Assembly (NCBI RefSeq): GCF_009078285.1
Contig: NZ_RQSP01000001.1
Span: 106,986-149,318 of the forward strand
DNA: 42,333 nucleotides
From: Bifidobacterium jacchi
Lineage (GTDB): Bacteria; Actinomycetota; Actinomycetes; Actinomycetales; Bifidobacteriaceae
Reading direction: 5' to 3'
Part shown: positions 26,422 to 35,690 of the stretch, piece by piece
How the letters are laid out: every line of letters starts with the position of its first letter
How positions within the stretch are numbered: the stretch's first letter is position 1
Made by a program: the position numbers and the translations under genes
Notes under the pieces: model-generated
The model's input: only the letters and a program-made list of their open reading frames with translations
The model's database searches: none
What the model was told of the DNA's origin: nothing

Positions 26422-27495
26422 TCAGCGGCCGAATGCAGCGTCATCGGGAAGCGATACGCGGCTCGCATCGCAGCCGTCATCGGCGAACGCCCACATTGCG
26501 GCGCAGGCGGCGCGAAGCGCATCCATGCCGTCGGCTCCGCGATCACCGACGGACAGCGTGAAGCCGCCGTCGCCCGGTTTGCCGCCGGATTGCGGCACGA
26601 TGCGGGCCGATGCCCCGCCGCAGGTCCATGAACCTTCCGTCATGCGCGTCACGGACGGCTGCGCGGCAAGCAGTCCACGCAGATCGGCGGCGATGTAGGT
26701 GGGTCGCAGGTGGGCCGGCGCGAGCATGAGCTCGTGCGGATTGGTCACGCCGGTCAGCACCGCCAGCGAATCGTAGCCGCCTCGGTTGCCCGCCTCGATG
26801 TCGGTGTCGAGTCGGTCGCCGATGGCCAGACAGTCCGCCTTGGCGACCGGCTGCGTGTCGTCGCCATCGGCGGCGAGCAGGCGGGCTTCGTCGTACATGG
26901 CCGATTCAGGCTTGCCCGCGGAAGCGACCGGTTCGACCCCGGTCGCGTTGATGACCGCCTGGATCATCGATCCGCAGCCCGGCGCGATGCCGAGTTCGCG
27001 CGGAATGGTCAGATCGCGGTTGGTGACGAAGTAGGTGGCGCCCTGTTCGACGGCGTAGGAGACCTGCGCCATCTGCTCCCAGCTCATCTGCGGGTACCAT
27101 CCCTGAATCACCGCCTGCGGCTGATCGGTGGCGGAATCCACCACGACCAGTCCCTGACGGGACACCTCCTCGCGAAGGTGCTCCGCGCCCAATACCAGCA
27201 CCTTGGTGCCATGCGCGACGTGACGGGCGACCATGCGCGCGGCGACGACCGACGACGTGATGACCTGATGAGGCTCCACGTCCAGTCCGAAGCCGCGCAG
27301 CTGCTCGGCGACGACGCGCTGGAATCGCGACGAGTTGTTCGTCGTGTATTCGATCGTCATCCCGGCGTGTTCGGCGGCGCGAATCGAGTCGGCCGCATGT
27401 TCGACCGGGTTCTTGCCGCGGTACACCACGCCGTCGAGATCAAGCAGCGCCAGCCGGTACGCCTCGGCGATGGCCTTGTCTGTCGATTTGAGCAT
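26422..27495 (-). CDS. HAD-IIA phosphatase (NagD-like)
   Basis: 357 residues. Motif I LLDLDGVVYRGKNPVEHA is near residue 17, motif II TNNSSRF, and motifs III/IV VASAGKPESAMYDEA and CLAIGDRLDTDIEAGNRGG. The large C2-type cap lies between. A C-terminal extension of about 70 residues follows the HAD fold. Substrates in this subfamily include nucleotide and sugar phosphates. The start is ATG at 27495, 10 nt after the preceding stop. An alternative GTG at 27504 lies 1 nt past that stop. It is likely co-transcribed with the gene before it. Confidence 0.87.
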   Translation of the reverse strand: MLKSTDKAIAEAYRLALLDLDGVVYRGKNPVEHAADSIRAAEHAGMTIEYTTNNSSRFQRVVAEQLRGFGLDVEPHQVITSSVVAARMVARHVAHGTKVLVLGAEHLREEVSRQGLVVVDSATDQPQAVIQGWYPQMSWEQMAQVSYAVEQGATYFVTNRDLTIPRELGIAPGCGSMIQAVINATGVEPVASAGKPESAMYDEARLLAADGDDTQPVAKADCLAIGDRLDTDIEAGNRGGYDSLAVLTGVTNPHELMLAPAHLRPTYIAADLRGLLAAQPSVTRMTEGSWTCGGASARIVPQSGGKPGDGGFTLSVGDRGADGMDALRAACAAMWAFADDGCDASRVSLPDDAAFGR

Positions 27496-27505
27496 GACGG
27501 TCACG

Positions 27506-29803
27506 TCACTCGGCTTCGTCGGCCGCAGACGCGGCGGCGTCGTCCGTTGCAATGTCGTCCGATGCGGCGGCATCCGATGCGGCGGCGTCGTCGATGTCGG
27601 TGGCAGGTTCCGCATTCGCGTCGACGCCCTCCTGCGCGGCGTGCGCGGCGACCTCGGTCTCGTCGTCCGCCACGGCGTCCGCGGCGGCATCATCGGCCTT
27701 GTCATCGCTCTGCTCATCGGCTTCCGCTGCGGCGGCATCGGCATGATCGGACGCCTCGTCCTGATCAGGCTCATCCTGATCATTTTCGTCAGCATCCGCA
27801 TCATCGGCATCAGCATCCGCATCGTCCGCGTTCTCGTCGTCGTCATCGCGATTGCGCCCGGCATCGGGACCGTACAGTTCGTCGTAGTCGTCGGGAGCGT
27901 ACTGCGCGTCGTCATCGGAGATGCCCAGCATGTCGAGTTCATCGTCGGAGAAGCGCTCCATGTCGTGGTCGATGACCACGTCGTCGGTCTCCTCGTCGTC
28001 ATCGGCATCGGCGTACTGCAGCTCAAGGCGGTCCAGCAGGCCGTCGAGCGCGGACGCCTCGACATGGCGGCCGCACTGCTCGAGGAAGTTCTGCTCGGCC
28101 TGCACCGCACGCATGCGATACTCGCCGGTCAGGCCCTTGGAACGACCCAGCGTGTGCACGATGTCGATGGCCTTGTCCCACAGACCAAGGTCGCCCAGAG
28201 CACCCGCGTACACAAGGAACATCTCGGCCTTGGCCTCGCCCTTGAGCATCTTGGCGTCATCCGACAGCGCGACCTCGACGGCCTTCTTCGGATTGCCGAC
28301 GCCGCGTTCGCAGTCGGCGATGAACGGCAGATAGTCGAGGAAGCCGTTCATGCGATACGCGGTGCGGAACTCGCGCAGGGCGAGCTTGTAGTCGCCCTGA
28401 CGATAGGCGATGAACGCCAGCGTCTCGCGCGAGAAGTCGATGCGCGACGCCTGATGGGCCGCCCACTTGGCGTGTTCGAGGGCGAGCTTGGGGTCCTTCT
28501 CCTCCAGCGCATAGGCGGCGAGGATGTGCAGACCGATGTTCTCGGCATGTTCCTTGGACAGGCCGCGCAGACGCTCGCGTTCCTCCTTGCTCAGCATCGA
28601 CCATTCCATGCCTCGCGGCATGCGGGGCTCGTTCGGCCTCGGATCGGTGTACGGATTCTGCGAGGGGTAGGTCAGCGTGCCGTCGGAATTGCGACGCGGA
28701 CCGTTGTCGAAATGCGACCGACCGGAGTCGCGACGCTCGCGCGGGCGCTCGTCTCGCGGCGCACGGTCGCGGGATTCCTCACGCACCGACGTATCGGTCT
28801 GTGCCTGCTCGACGGTCTGCTCATCGGCGATGGGCTTGGTCTGTTCGACGACGGCATCATCCCGGCGATCGCGACGATGGTCGTCCCGCTGGAAGCCATT
28901 GCGGCGGTCGTCGCGATCATGATCGCGGCGGAAATCCCTGCGATCATTGCGATCGTTGCCGGAGCGGAAGCCACGGCGGTCGCCGTCGCGACGGTCATTG
29001 CGGTCGTTGTCGCGGCGGAACGGGCGACGCTCACCATCGTCGGAGCGGAAGCCACGGTGATCGTCATTGCGACGGAACCCACCATCACGACGATCATCGC
29101 GACGGAACCCACCGCGACGCTCACCATCCTTATGGAAGTCGCGGCGGTCCTCGCCATCGCGACGGAACGGGCGACGCTCACCGTCGCGCTGGTAGCGCGG
29201 ATTGTCGCCGTCCTGCCTGCGGTCGTCCCTACGGAAACCGCGGCGATCGCCGTCGCGACGGAACCCACCATCACGACGATCATCGCGACGGAACCCACCG
29301 CGACGCTCACCGTGGAACTCACGACGCTCACCGTCACCGGCACCCTCGCCGTCACGGCGGAACGGGCGACGCTCACCGTCGTCGCGCCGGAAACCGTCCT
29401 TGCGGAACCCGTCCTTATGGAAGCCGCCCTTGCGGAAACCATCACGGCGATCATCGCCATCCCGACGGCCGCGGAAACCACCTTCCCGGCGACCGCCGAA
29501 TCCTCCGCGGCGATCGCCGTCGCGACGATCATCGCGACGGAAACCGTCACGACCGCCATGGAACTCACGACGCTCACCGTCACCGGCGCCCTCGCCGTCG
29601 CGACGGAACCCGCCGCTCTTATAGCCATCCTTATGGAAGCCATCCTTATGGAAGCCGCCCTTGTGGAAACCGCCACGGCGATCATCGCCATCCCGACGGC
29701 CGCGGAAACCGCCGCGATCGCCGCTCGGACGCCCGTTGCCGCGATTGCCGCGGAAGCCGTTGCCGTATGATTTGCCGCCGGAGCGGCCGTGTTCTTCTGC
29801 CAT
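27506..29803 (-). CDS. Large protein with Arg/Gly/Asp-repeat N-terminus, helical-repeat core and acidic tail
   Basis: 765 residues in three parts. Residues 1-345 or so are a low-complexity run of FRRDD, GERR, DRRD, GGFHKDGF and GGFRGRR words, Arg/Gly/Asp-rich with Phe spacers, resembling RGG-type RNA-binding regions. Residues about 400-600 form a helical-repeat (TPR-like) domain (AAYALEEKDPKLALEHAKWA, AYRQGDYKLALREFRTAYR, AGALGDLGLWDKAIDIV). The last 150 or so residues are Asp/Ala/Glu-rich and disordered. There is no signal peptide. The start at 29803 has GAAGGA five nt upstream. It precedes the NagD-like gene and follows tyrS by 95 bp. Inference: an RNA- or ribosome-associated protein. Confidence 0.85.
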   Translation of the reverse strand: MAEEHGRSGGKSYGNGFRGNRGNGRPSGDRGGFRGRRDGDDRRGGFHKGGFHKDGFHKDGYKSGGFRRDGEGAGDGERREFHGGRDGFRRDDRRDGDRRGGFGGRREGGFRGRRDGDDRRDGFRKGGFHKDGFRKDGFRRDDGERRPFRRDGEGAGDGERREFHGERRGGFRRDDRRDGGFRRDGDRRGFRRDDRRQDGDNPRYQRDGERRPFRRDGEDRRDFHKDGERRGGFRRDDRRDGGFRRNDDHRGFRSDDGERRPFRRDNDRNDRRDGDRRGFRSGNDRNDRRDFRRDHDRDDRRNGFQRDDHRRDRRDDAVVEQTKPIADEQTVEQAQTDTSVREESRDRAPRDERPRERRDSGRSHFDNGPRRNSDGTLTYPSQNPYTDPRPNEPRMPRGMEWSMLSKEERERLRGLSKEHAENIGLHILAAYALEEKDPKLALEHAKWAAHQASRIDFSRETLAFIAYRQGDYKLALREFRTAYRMNGFLDYLPFIADCERGVGNPKKAVEVALSDDAKMLKGEAKAEMFLVYAGALGDLGLWDKAIDIVHTLGRSKGLTGEYRMRAVQAEQNFLEQCGRHVEASALDGLLDRLELQYADADDDEETDDVVIDHDMERFSDDELDMLGISDDDAQYAPDDYDELYGPDAGRNRDDDDENADDADADADDADADENDQDEPDQDEASDHADAAAAEADEQSDDKADDAAADAVADDETEVAAHAAQEGVDANAEPATDIDDAAASDAAASDDIATDDAAASAADEAE

Positions 29804-29898
29804 TGATGTCCTTCAACCGTTGAGTTGTTAATCGGGATTATTCACGTTTCGCCGCTGCCGTTGCACGGTCGCACGACCACTGGCATGGGCGTTGCACG

Positions 29899-31221
29899 TC
29901 AGCGCTTTTCGACCGCGCCGAGCGCCTTCTTGCCTCGACGGATCAGCGCGAAGCGGCCATGCAGGAAGTCGCCTTCGGCAAGGCCGGCCTCTTCGTCCGT
30001 CACGCGTTCGTTGTTGAGATACACACCACCGGACTTGATCGCGCGGCGCGCCTCGGAGATCGACTTGAACAGCCCGGCCCTCACGCCGGCCTCCGTCACG
30101 CGGTCGGCGACCGATGCGACCGCGAACGTCTTGACGCCGTTCTCCCCCTCGACCTTCAGACCGTCGATCGCCGCCTCAAGCGTGTCCTCGTCGATGGCGG
30201 ACAGGTCGCCGCCGCGTCCGAACAGCGCTCCGGACGCATCGATCGCCGCCTGCGTCGCCGCCTCGCCATGCACGAAGCTGGTGACCTCCCATGCGAGCGA
30301 GCGCTGCGCCTCACGGGCACCGGGATTGGTCTTGGATTCCTCGACCAGCCGTTCGATCTCGGCCTTGGGCAGGAATGTGAACGCCTTGAGCAGGCTCTCC
30401 ATCTCCACATCCGGGCGGTTGATCCAGAACTGGTAGAAGCGGTACGGGCTGAGCATGGTGGCATCGAGCCAGACCGCATTGCCCTCCGACTTGCCGAACT
30501 TCTTGCCGTTCGCATCGGTGATGATGGGGCTGGTGAACACGTTGACGTCCACGCCGCGCACCTTGTGGATCAGGTCGAGCCCCGACGTGAGGTTGCCCCA
30601 CTGATCGGAGCCGCCGAGCTCCAGCGTGCAGTGGTATTCGTCGAACAGGTGCAGGAAGTCGTTGCCCTGCAGCACCTGATAGCTGAACTCGGTGAAGGAG
30701 ATGCCCTCCTCCGAGTTGAGGCGACGCGCCACCGTGTCCTTGGCGAGCATGGTGCCCAGACGGAAGTTCTTGCCGACGTCTCGCAGAAAATCGATGACCG
30801 ACATCTGCGCGGTCCAGTCGTAGTTGGAGACGAAACGCACCGGATTGGGGCCATCGGCGGAGAGGATGCCGCCGATCTGGCGCTTGAGACGCTCCGCCCA
30901 GCCGGCGACGACATCCTTCGGATTGAGCGTGCGCTCGCCCGACTGGCGAGGATCGCCGATCAGACCGGTCGCGCCTCCCACAAGGGCGATCGGATGATGG
31001 CCGGCCAGCTGGAGATGACGCATGTTGATGAGCTGCACGAGATTGCCGATATGCAGCGACGCGGCGGTCGGATCGAAGCCGCAATAATAGGTGATCGGCT
31101 CCCCGTCAAGCGCCTTGGCGAGTCGCTCCCGGTCCGTGGACTGGGAAATCAACCCGCGCCATTGCAGCTCCTCGAAGAGGGAGTCGAATCCCGCTTCTTT
31201 GAAATCAGTGACGTGAGCCAT
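29899..31221 (-). CDS. tyrS: Tyrosyl-tRNA synthetase
   Basis: Charges tRNA-Tyr. It has 440 residues, class Ic. The HIGH motif appears as [10 protein letters not shown] near residue 55 and KMSKS as KFGKSEG near 242, with the tyrosine-binding block [17 protein letters not shown]-terminal S4 domain (about 370-430, [21 protein letters not shown]) contacts the tRNA. The start at 31221 is MAHVTDF. I looked for a T-box leader upstream and see none. Confidence 0.96.
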   Translation of the reverse strand: MAHVTDFKEAGFDSLFEELQWRGLISQSTDRERLAKALDGEPITYYCGFDPTAASLHIGNLVQLINMRHLQLAGHHPIALVGGATGLIGDPRQSGERTLNPKDVVAGWAERLKRQIGGILSADGPNPVRFVSNYDWTAQMSVIDFLRDVGKNFRLGTMLAKDTVARRLNSEEGISFTEFSYQVLQGNDFLHLFDEYHCTLELGGSDQWGNLTSGLDLIHKVRGVDVNVFTSPIITDANGKKFGKSEGNAVWLDATMLSPYRFYQFWINRPDVEMESLLKAFTFLPKAEIERLVEESKTNPGAREAQRSLAWEVTSFVHGEAATQAAIDASGALFGRGGDLSAIDEDTLEAAIDGLKVEGENGVKTFAVASVADRVTEAGVRAGLFKSISEARRAIKSGGVYLNNERVTDEEAGLAEGDFLHGRFALIRRGKKALGAVEKR

Positions 31222-31400
31222 AATCGTTGGTCTCTCCCTATCGAATTACCTATCGGATGATGCCAGTGGGCTTCTCAAGACTACCCACAGTCTCAGACCA
31301 CCGAGACGACGCGTGCCGCGGCCGCAGGTCCGGCACCTATCCGTCCGTCGGACCGGCGGCTACGATATCGGCAATGATGCCGGCACCGTGTCTGCGATGC

Positions 31401-32390
31401 TTAGCGGCTCCCGCCGGCACAGCCCCGATCATCGCGCTTCGCGGATCCGGCGGCGGACGCAGCGGCGGAAGCGTAGGAGCAGACAGCGGCGGCAGCATCC
31501 GCCGACGCCTCGGTCGGTGCCACGTCGGTAGATGATACCTCGGTTGACGTCACCTCGGTCGACGTCATCTCGGTCGACGCCGCGCCGTCGCGTCTGACCT
31601 GGTCGTCGATGCGCGCGGGCGTGGACTGCAGAATGTCACGCACGGTATCGATCACGCCCTCGTCGGCCGATTGCAGCCGCAGTTTGGGGAACGCCTCGAT
31701 CATGCGGCGCTGCGGACGGCTGAGCATGCGGGCGGCGGTCTGGCGCAGTCTGGTCAGAATGACTCGCGAGGCGTCGCCCCAATCCCGCACGCGATGGGAG
31801 ATCGCATCACGACCCCAATGCCACGAGTCGCCGGCTCGCGAGGCATACTCCTGCACGGTCTGGGTGAAGCCGGCGACCGCATGTTCAAGATCGGCCGCAC
31901 TGGCCACCGACACGACGATGTCGATCAGCAGCAGCACCAGCAGCACAAAACAGAGCCATCCGCGCGCATCGGGAGGAATCATCGCCGTCAGCGACGCGAC
32001 ACGGGGTTGGATGACATGGTTGATCACCACGCCTCCGACGCCGAACACCAAGGCGCCCCACAGGCAGATGCGCCCGTTGATGTTGAATCGGAAATTCGAA
32101 TAATCCCACCATCGCGCGTGAAACGCCCATTCCATCGCCACCGAGGTCAGATACTCCAGCGCGCTTGCGCCGAGCGCGCACACGACGAACAGCAGCACCG
32201 GATTGTCGATGCGACCAAGCAGCAGCACGCAGGCCACGGCACCGGTCCCGTAGATCGGACACAGCGGCCCGATGAGAAAGCCACGGTTGACGACATGCCG
32301 TTCCATCACCGAAACAAGAATCGACTCATAGATCCAGCCGACGAAACTGTAGATGAGAAACCACAGCAGCACGTTTTCCATCAGCGCCAT
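31401..32390 (-). CDS. Membrane protein of the CmpB-type (putative ABC-transporter type IV) family
   Basis: 329 residues. Five membrane helices lie in the first 180 residues, including the family opening FLIYSFVGWIYESILVSV and the block VNRGFLIGPLCPIYGTGA. A cytoplasmic tail of about 150 residues follows. Near the end are short direct repeats of the form S-T-E-(V/M)-T, encoded by repeated GACGTCACCTCGGTC-like words near 31548-31580, then an Ala/Ser-rich tail. The ATG at 32390 starts 1 nt after the upstream HD gene's stop. No transport partner is nearby; the role is unknown. Confidence 0.82.
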   Translation of the reverse strand: MALMENVLLWFLIYSFVGWIYESILVSVMERHVVNRGFLIGPLCPIYGTGAVACVLLLGRIDNPVLLFVVCALGASALEYLTSVAMEWAFHARWWDYSNFRFNINGRICLWGALVFGVGGVVINHVIQPRVASLTAMIPPDARGWLCFVLLVLLLIDIVVSVASAADLEHAVAGFTQTVQEYASRAGDSWHWGRDAISHRVRDWGDASRVILTRLRQTAARMLSRPQRRMIEAFPKLRLQSADEGVIDTVRDILQSTPARIDDQVRRDGAASTEMTSTEVTSTEVSSTDVAPTEASADAAAAVCSYASAAASAAGSAKRDDRGCAGGSR

Positions 32391-32391
32391 G

Positions 32392-32943
32392 TCATGCCCG
32401 GCTTCCCCGTTCAATGCTCTTCGCCGACGCAGCCGACGCCGCCGGCTTCGACTTGGACGGCTTGCGGAACCGGTCCATGCTCAGCGTTTCGCGCGTGGCG
32501 CTGACCTTGTCGGCCATGGAGACCAGATACCCCTCGATGTATCTGGGAGGCGCCGGCGTGAGGGGGAACATGTGATGCGCGATGCTGTCGCGTTCGATGC
32601 GGTTGAGTTCGAAGTCGGCAAGCGCGTTGTGCAGCGCGGCCCGCCCGTGCGTGAATCCGTGGAAGACGTGCTCGCCGTCATCCCAGTCATGCCAATCGTA
32701 GAGAAAGTAGTCATGCAGCAGCGCCACGCGAATCAGCGAGCGCAGATCGACGCGGTTCCACAGATGCAGCCGGTCCGCCAGCCACACGGCCAGGCAGGCC
32801 ACCCGAATGGAATGCGCGAAGGTGGTCACCGCGCCATGCTGATAGCTGCGGCGTTCGATGCGCATGTGGTCATGTTCAATGATCTCGCGGCCGTGTCGGG
32901 CGACCAGTTGCCGTATCTGGGTGCGGGTGAGCAGACGTGCCAC
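32392..32943 (-). CDS. HD-domain protein (putative phosphohydrolase)
   Basis: 183 residues. Conserved metal-site residues are seen in HSIRVACLAVWLADRL, the HD pair in ALLHDYFLYDWHDWD, and later HHMFPLTPAPPRYIEGYLV and SMADKVSATRE. These fit an HD hydrolase of the nucleotide or second-messenger type. The frame is open for another 74 codons upstream, but the GTG at 32943 is preferred: AGAAGGAT lies 8 nt before it and the extra part is repeat-derived. The last 30 residues are Lys/Ser/Ala-rich. Its stop abuts the CmpB-type gene. Confidence 0.82.
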   Translation of the reverse strand: MARLLTRTQIRQLVARHGREIIEHDHMRIERRSYQHGAVTTFAHSIRVACLAVWLADRLHLWNRVDLRSLIRVALLHDYFLYDWHDWDDGEHVFHGFTHGRAALHNALADFELNRIERDSIAHHMFPLTPAPPRYIEGYLVSMADKVSATRETLSMDRFRKPSKSKPAASAASAKSIERGSRA

Positions 32944-33060
32944 GGTATCAGATCCTTCTGCGTCGAGTCGATCGGTGAGTGCGGCCGAATCCCAGACAGC
33001 GTGAATCGACCGATTCCGATCATACGACAATCTGCGGGAATATGTTGGGTTGTCTTTCGC

Positions 33061-33128
33061 CGCCGTCGGCGGTTTGCTTCCGTCGGCGGTCTGCTTCCGT
33101 CGGCTGTCGTTTCCGTCGCCGATCTGCG
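33061..33128. repeat. 17-bp imperfect tandem repeat upstream of the HD gene
   Basis: CCGTCGGCGGTTTGCTT and CCGTCGGCGGTCTGCTT, then a 16-bp and a degenerate 17-bp copy. It shares the word GTCGGCGGT with the 14-bp repeat at 19716. It lies between the rhodanese stop and the HD start. Confidence 0.9.
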
Positions 33129-33136
33129 GGCATGCC

Positions 33137-33502
33137 TTACCGCGGCCGGTCCTCCACGCTCGCACGGTAGGCCCGGTAGGCGCGGAAGCCTCCGTCGAGA
33201 CTCGCCGCGTCGTATCCGCGGTCGGCGAGGATTTCGGCGACTTCCTGACTCCACCAGCCCTCCGTGCAGTAGACGACGACGCGGCGGCCGGTCGGCACGG
33301 TGCGCAGCACCTGCGCCAGCGGGTCGAGAGGGGCGTTGATCGCGCCTTCTATCGGTTCGGCGGCGAACTCGGCCGGTTCGCGCAGATCAAGCAGCGTCAC
33401 CTCGGTGGGGTCGAGTGCGGCGAACTCGGCGGGGGTGATATGGCGATACGACGGCGCTTGCTCGTCTTCGGCCGTATCGAGACGATGCAGTGTGATGGAC
33501 AT
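33137..33502 (-). CDS. Rhodanese-domain sulfurtransferase
   Basis: 121 residues, a single rhodanese domain. It has LLDLREPAEFAAEPIEGAIN in outline near residue 37, and the active-site loop VVVYCTEGWWSQEVAEIL with the catalytic Cys near 79. The loop after the Cys differs from the classic CRSGxR form. Position at the end of the thiS-thiG-thiF run suggests it supplies persulfide sulfur for ThiS thiocarboxylation. The start at 33502 follows AGAGGA. Confidence 0.9.
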   Translation of the reverse strand: MSITLHRLDTAEDEQAPSYRHITPAEFAALDPTEVTLLDLREPAEFAAEPIEGAINAPLDPLAQVLRTVPTGRRVVVYCTEGWWSQEVAEILADRGYDAASLDGGFRAYRAYRASVEDRPR

Positions 33503-33570
33503 GGATTCCTCTTTTCCTGATGCTGTGCAGTGCGATCGGTGCGATCCAATCGGTGCGACTGCGCTTAGTT

Positions 33571-33610
33571 GCTCAGTGCGACGCGACTTCGCTCAGTGCG
33601 ACGCGACTGC
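33571..33610. repeat. 20-bp tandem repeat across the thiF stop
   Basis: GCTCAGTGCGACGCGACTTC twice, the second copy (33591-33610) differing by one base. It spans the last codons and stop of thiF. Confidence 0.9.
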
Positions 33611-34411
33611 GCATGCGGGCTGGACGTATCGCTGCGGGTCGAGCGTGGTGATCGTCGGATGCTCGCCGCAGATCGGGCAGTCCGGCACGCGCGTCGGCAA
33701 CGGCACCCGGCGGATGGTCATCGTCAGCGCGTCGACGGTGAGCAGACGGCCGACCAGCGGCTCGCCTACGCCCACGATGAGCTTTTCCGCCTCGACCGCC
33801 TCAAGGGAGCCGATCACACCGACGACCGCGCCCAGCACTCCGGCCTGACTGCATGTCGGGATCTCGCCGGCTGCGGGCATGTCGCGGAATATGCAGCGGT
33901 AGCAGGGGCCCTCACCGGGCACGACGGTCATCACCTGTCCGGAGAATCCGACGACGCCGGCGTGGACGTATGGCCGTCCGGCGAGCACGCAGGCATCGTT
34001 GATGAGGAACTTGGCGGCGAAGTTGTCGGTCGCGTCGATCACGAGATCATATGATTCGATCAGCGACGCGATATTGTCGACGTCGACGTGCTCGCATATC
34101 GCCTCGACCTCGACATCCGGGTTGATCGCACGGATCGCGGCCGCGGCGGACTGCGCCTTCGGCACGCCGAGGTCGGCGGTGGTGTGGATGATCTGACGCT
34201 GGAGATTGCTCAGATCGACCACATCGTCGTCGACGATGCCGATGCGGCCCACGCCTGCCGCGGCAAGATAGAGCGCGACCGGCGAGCCGAGTCCGCCGGC
34301 GCCGATGATGAGCACGCCGGCCGACATGAGCCGTTTCTGCCCTTTGACGCCGACACCGCGCAGGATCAGATGGCGTGCATACCGTTCAAGCTGTTCGTCC
34401 GTCAATGCCAT
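33593..34411 (-). CDS. thiF: ThiF/MoeB-type sulfur-carrier adenylyltransferase
   Basis: Adenylates the C-terminal glycine of ThiS, the activating step before sulfur transfer. It has 272 residues. Nucleotide-binding GAGGLGSPVALYLAAAGVG is near residues 37-55, the DNFAAKFLINDAC block follows, and the zinc Cys pairs CYRC and CPIC are both present. The C-T-containing loop IPTCSQAGVLGAVVGVIG matches ThiF/MoeB. The start at 34411 (MALTDE) is chosen over the upstream ATG at 34423 because GGAGA lies at a good distance. Neighbours thiG and rhodanese support thiF over moeB. Confidence 0.92.
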   Translation of the reverse strand: MALTDEQLERYARHLILRGVGVKGQKRLMSAGVLIIGAGGLGSPVALYLAAAGVGRIGIVDDDVVDLSNLQRQIIHTTADLGVPKAQSAAAAIRAINPDVEVEAICEHVDVDNIASLIESYDLVIDATDNFAAKFLINDACVLAGRPYVHAGVVGFSGQVMTVVPGEGPCYRCIFRDMPAAGEIPTCSQAGVLGAVVGVIGSLEAVEAEKLIVGVGEPLVGRLLTVDALTMTIRRVPLPTRVPDCPICGEHPTITTLDPQRYVQPACAVASH

Positions 34412-34498
34412 GTTTTTCTCCATGCTTCAGCTGACAATCCCTCTTCGAGGGGAGCCTAAACGCAGCATCGCGGACTCCCCTCTGTCCGCTACGCCTGC

Positions 34499-34521
34499 GG
34501 CTCCCCTTAGCGAGGGGAGCC
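34499..34521. repeat. Hairpin in the thiG-thiF gap
   Basis: GGCTCCCCT-TAGCG-AGGGGAGCC, 9-bp perfect stem. Related CTCCCC/GGGGAG words occur at 34441-34480. The similar GCTCCCC hairpin at 35525-35544 lies in the thiS-thiG gap. Confidence 0.85.
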
Positions 34522-34532
34522 AATCCCCCCAA

Positions 34533-35399
34533 TCAGTGCAGGTATCCGGTGGTCGGGCTGGACGGCACCGCCTGACCTTCGGTCACCTTGCCGAGCCCCG
34601 CCAGATAGGCGGCGCGACCGGCGTCGATGGCGTGCTTGAACGCCTCGGCCATCAGCGGGATGTTGCCGGCGGAGGCGACCGCCGTGTAGGCCATGACCGC
34701 GTCGGCACCCATCTCCATGGCGTCGGCGGCCTGGCTGGGACGGCCGATGCCGGCGTCGATGATGACCGGCACGTGGGCGTTGGCGATGATGATCGTGATG
34801 AAGTCGCGCATGCGAAGACCCATGTTGGAGCCGATCAGCGAGCCAAGCGGCATGACGGCTGCGGCACCGGCATCCTCAAGCTGACGTGCCGCGATCGGAT
34901 CGGGGAACATGTAGGGCATGACCACGAAGCCCTCCTTGGCCAGCATCTCGGTGGCGCGGATGGTTTCGGCGTTGTCGGGCAGCAGATACTTGGTCTCGTG
35001 CTCGATTTCGACCTTGACGAAGTCGGTGTGGCACACTTCGCGGGCGAGCCGCGCGATGCGCACCGCCTCCTCGGCGTTGCGCGCGCCGGACGTGTTGGGC
35101 AGCAGCGTGATGCCTTCGGGGATGTAGTCGAGCACGCTGTTCTCGGTGGTGGTGGCGCGGCGCAGGGCCATGGTGACGATCTGCGTGCCCGCATGCTCCA
35201 CGGTGGCTTTGATGAGGTTGAGATCGTAGCGGCCGGAGCCGAGGATGAAGCGCGACTGGAATTCGTGCCCGCCCAGATTCAGCGGCTTGTCCTCCACTTC
35301 GAGCATCGGGGCGGCGGTGCCCACAGGATTGACGGCTTTGGGCTGCGGCGGCAGCGGCGTTGCGGCGACGGATGCCTCGGTGACCGGATTGATGTTCAT
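34533..35399 (-). CDS. thiG: Thiazole synthase ThiG
   Basis: Builds the thiazole phosphate ring of thiamine from DXP, dehydroglycine or equivalent, and ThiS thiocarboxylate. It has 288 residues. The TIM-barrel opens at [13 protein letters not shown] near residue 52, the Schiff-base Lys is in [18 protein letters not shown], and [21 protein letters not shown] follows. The first 40 residues are a non-conserved Ala/Pro-rich leader. The start at 35399 (MNINPV) has GGGAGGA at a 6-nt spacing. It uses DXP, the substrate of dxr, so thiamine and isoprenoid synthesis share a precursor. Confidence 0.94.
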   Translation of the reverse strand: MNINPVTEASVAATPLPPQPKAVNPVGTAAPMLEVEDKPLNLGGHEFQSRFILGSGRYDLNLIKATVEHAGTQIVTMALRRATTTENSVLDYIPEGITLLPNTSGARNAEEAVRIARLAREVCHTDFVKVEIEHETKYLLPDNAETIRATEMLAKEGFVVMPYMFPDPIAARQLEDAGAAAVMPLGSLIGSNMGLRMRDFITIIIANAHVPVIIDAGIGRPSQAADAMEMGADAVMAYTAVASAGNIPLMAEAFKHAIDAGRAAYLAGLGKVTEGQAVPSSPTTGYLH

Positions 35400-35524
35400 G
35401 ATTGTTCCTCCCATATTCGGCCTTCTGCGACGAAAGCCCCATGTTCTTCGTTCTTCACGCTTGGTTTCTGGTTCCCCGCCCCGGCCTAGTATCCTGCGTC
35501 AGAAACACGTTGATTATATTGTTG

Positions 35525-35588
35525 GCTCCCCTTGTCAGGGGAGCTGGCCCGCGAAGCGGGACTGAGGGGTAGTGAATTCGTCAACGAA
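35525..35588. repeat. 38-bp dispersed repeat (copy 2) with adjoining hairpin
   Basis: 35551-35588 is the exact reverse complement of 21493-21530. Next to it, 35525-35544 forms GCTCCCC-TTGTCA-GGGGAGC. Together they fill part of the gap between thiS and thiG. Confidence 0.95.
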
Positions 35589-35690
35589 CTTCTGACGGAG
35601 GACACTAGGGAATCCCTTTGCCGCAGGACGGTCGGCGAAGGCCTGCAACGGTCTGCAACAGCCAGCCGGGAACGGATTGCGCCGCCAGAC

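Noticed and set aside
27335..29770. Long plus-strand open frame of about 811 codons
   Set aside because: It is antisense to the repeat-rich protein gene; its Ile/Thr/Ala-rich translation mirrors the Arg/Asp codons of the true gene, and it has no matching start context.
31222..31400. T-box leader for tyrS
   Set aside because: I do not find the conserved T-box sequence or an associated terminator.
32944..33165. N-terminal extension of the HD protein
   Set aside because: It is encoded partly by the 17-bp repeats; the GTG at 32943 has a clear Shine-Dalgarno.
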